Shown one piece after another: positions 63,550 to 64,000 of a stretch of DNA of 64,000 nucleotides (position 1 is the stretch's first letter; every line of letters begins with the position of its first letter). The position numbers and the translations under genes are program-made. The stretch is from Streptomyces sp. 378 (GTDB lineage Bacteria > Actinomycetota > Actinomycetes > Streptomycetales > Streptomycetaceae): NCBI RefSeq assembly GCF_030124145.1, contig NZ_JASKMS010000008.1, positions 62,001 to 126,000 on the forward strand. Direction: 5' to 3'. The notes under the pieces were generated by a model. The model did no database searches and was not told the origin of the DNA. It saw only the letters and a program-made list of their open reading frames with translations.

Positions 63550-64000
63550 TGCGTGGTCTCAGCCGGCGTGGTGCCGCGTGGCTGCTGGCGGTCGTGCTCG
63601 CCGTGTCCCTGGCGGGGTGTTCCGACAGCGGCGGGGAGAGCGGGGGCGGCCTGACGATCGGGCTGCTGCTGCCGAGCCGGGCCGTGCCGCGCTGGGAGAA
63701 GTCCGACAAGCCCCTGATCGAGGAGCGGATCAAGGAGCTGTGCCCGGACTGCACGGTCGTGTACGCCAACGCCGAGAACGACGCGGCGAGCCAGCGGCAG
63801 CAGATGAACTCCATGATCACCCGGGGCGTCTCGGCCCTGATCCTGGACGTCGTCGACCCCAAGGCCCTGCGCTCCTCGGTCCGGGCGGCCCGGCGCGAGG
63901 GCATCCCGGTCCTCGCCTACGACCGGCTCGCCGAGGGCCCGGTGTCGGGTTTCGTCAGCTTCGACGGTGGCCAGGTCGGCCGGCTCCAGGGCCGCGCACT
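63549..64000 (+). CDS. XylF-like sugar-binding lipoprotein, 3' end outside window
   Basis: The first 150 residues of a lipid-anchored binding protein. The signal MRGLSRRGAAWLLAVVLAVS ends in the lipobox LAGC. The type-I periplasmic-binding fold closely follows XylF of this window (LTIGLLLPSRAVPRWEKSDK, VVYANAENDAASQRQQMN, ALILDVVDPKAL, VLAYDRLAEGP). It differs by an extra Cys pair (ELCPDC). The ATG overlaps the stop of the SpoIIE-type phosphatase (TGATG). Such tight coupling to a phosphatase gene suggests a sensing role, although a transport permease could lie beyond the edge. Confidence 0.87.
   Translation, partial: MRGLSRRGAAWLLAVVLAVSLAGCSDSGGESGGGLTIGLLLPSRAVPRWEKSDKPLIEERIKELCPDCTVVYANAENDAASQRQQMNSMITRGVSALILDVVDPKALRSSVRAARREGIPVLAYDRLAEGPVSGFVSFDGGQVGRLQGRA

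Overview
The window is 64 kb of very high-GC DNA with Streptomyces gene content. It carries whiI (sporulation), a DUF3000 gene, the actinobacterial heme genes hemE, hemQ and hemY, dxs, and many sugar ABC transporters with LacI or ROK regulators. Translational coupling through ATGA, GTGA or TGATG overlaps is frequent. From memory, the order hemY-hemQ ... hemE-DUF3000-whiI-rnd-fadAB ... APC permease-dxs-xylFGH-rok7B7-ngcEFG matches the SCO6005 to SCO6045 part of the S. coelicolor chromosome, so this is a core chromosomal region with a few insertions. No tRNA, rRNA or CRISPR array was seen.

Region 1 (1-20,960) is mostly housekeeping. It has a PPK2 kinase cut by the left edge, an ArsR/SRPBCC pair, a FAD-Rieske oxidoreductase and a tiny double-CxxC protein. 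An ABC exporter pair, a PTH2-type peptidyl-tRNA hydrolase and a K+ channel follow. Next come a DUF692 (MNIO) metalloenzyme and a TIGR04222 membrane protein, then a secreted alpha/beta hydrolase. The region ends with hemQ-hemY, a DUF4349 lipoprotein, a CoA-disulfide-reductase-like flavoprotein, hemE, DUF3000, whiI and rnd.

Region 2 (20,970-33,050) holds a divergent beta-mannoside locus: a binding protein and two permeases against a GH2 beta-mannosidase and a LacI regulator, with two matching operators between them. The fadAB beta-oxidation pair follows. After it lies a solitary TnpB-like element whose nuclease keeps the RuvC D-E-D triad but has no zinc-ribbon cysteines, flanked by 14-bp inverted repeats.

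Region 3 (33,051-47,141) has a beta-propeller-like protein, a NYN-type protein, an amino-acid permease, dxs, the xylFGH xylose transporter with its ROK regulator, and an NgcEFG-type transporter for N-acetylglucosamine or chitobiose. The ngcE promoter carries a DasR-like site over its -10 element.

Region 4 (47,264-64,000) is devoted to polysaccharide use. It has a secreted GH92 alpha-mannosidase, a GH67 alpha-glucuronidase, and a convergent LplABC-like ABC operon that ends in a GH42 gene broken by an internal deletion. The pairing of GH67 with this transporter type, and a xylan-type operator at the operon promoter, point to aldouronate uptake from glucuronoxylan. An AA10 LPMO with a CBM2 domain follows. 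It has a perfect CebR operator upstream and a TTA codon, so cellulose and bldA control are both likely. The window closes with a multidomain GAF-PAS-GAF-SpoIIE-HATPase phosphatase coupled to a XylF-like binding lipoprotein, cut by the right edge. This pair is the most unusual arrangement, together with the DUF692/TIGR04222 pair and the zinc-less TnpB.
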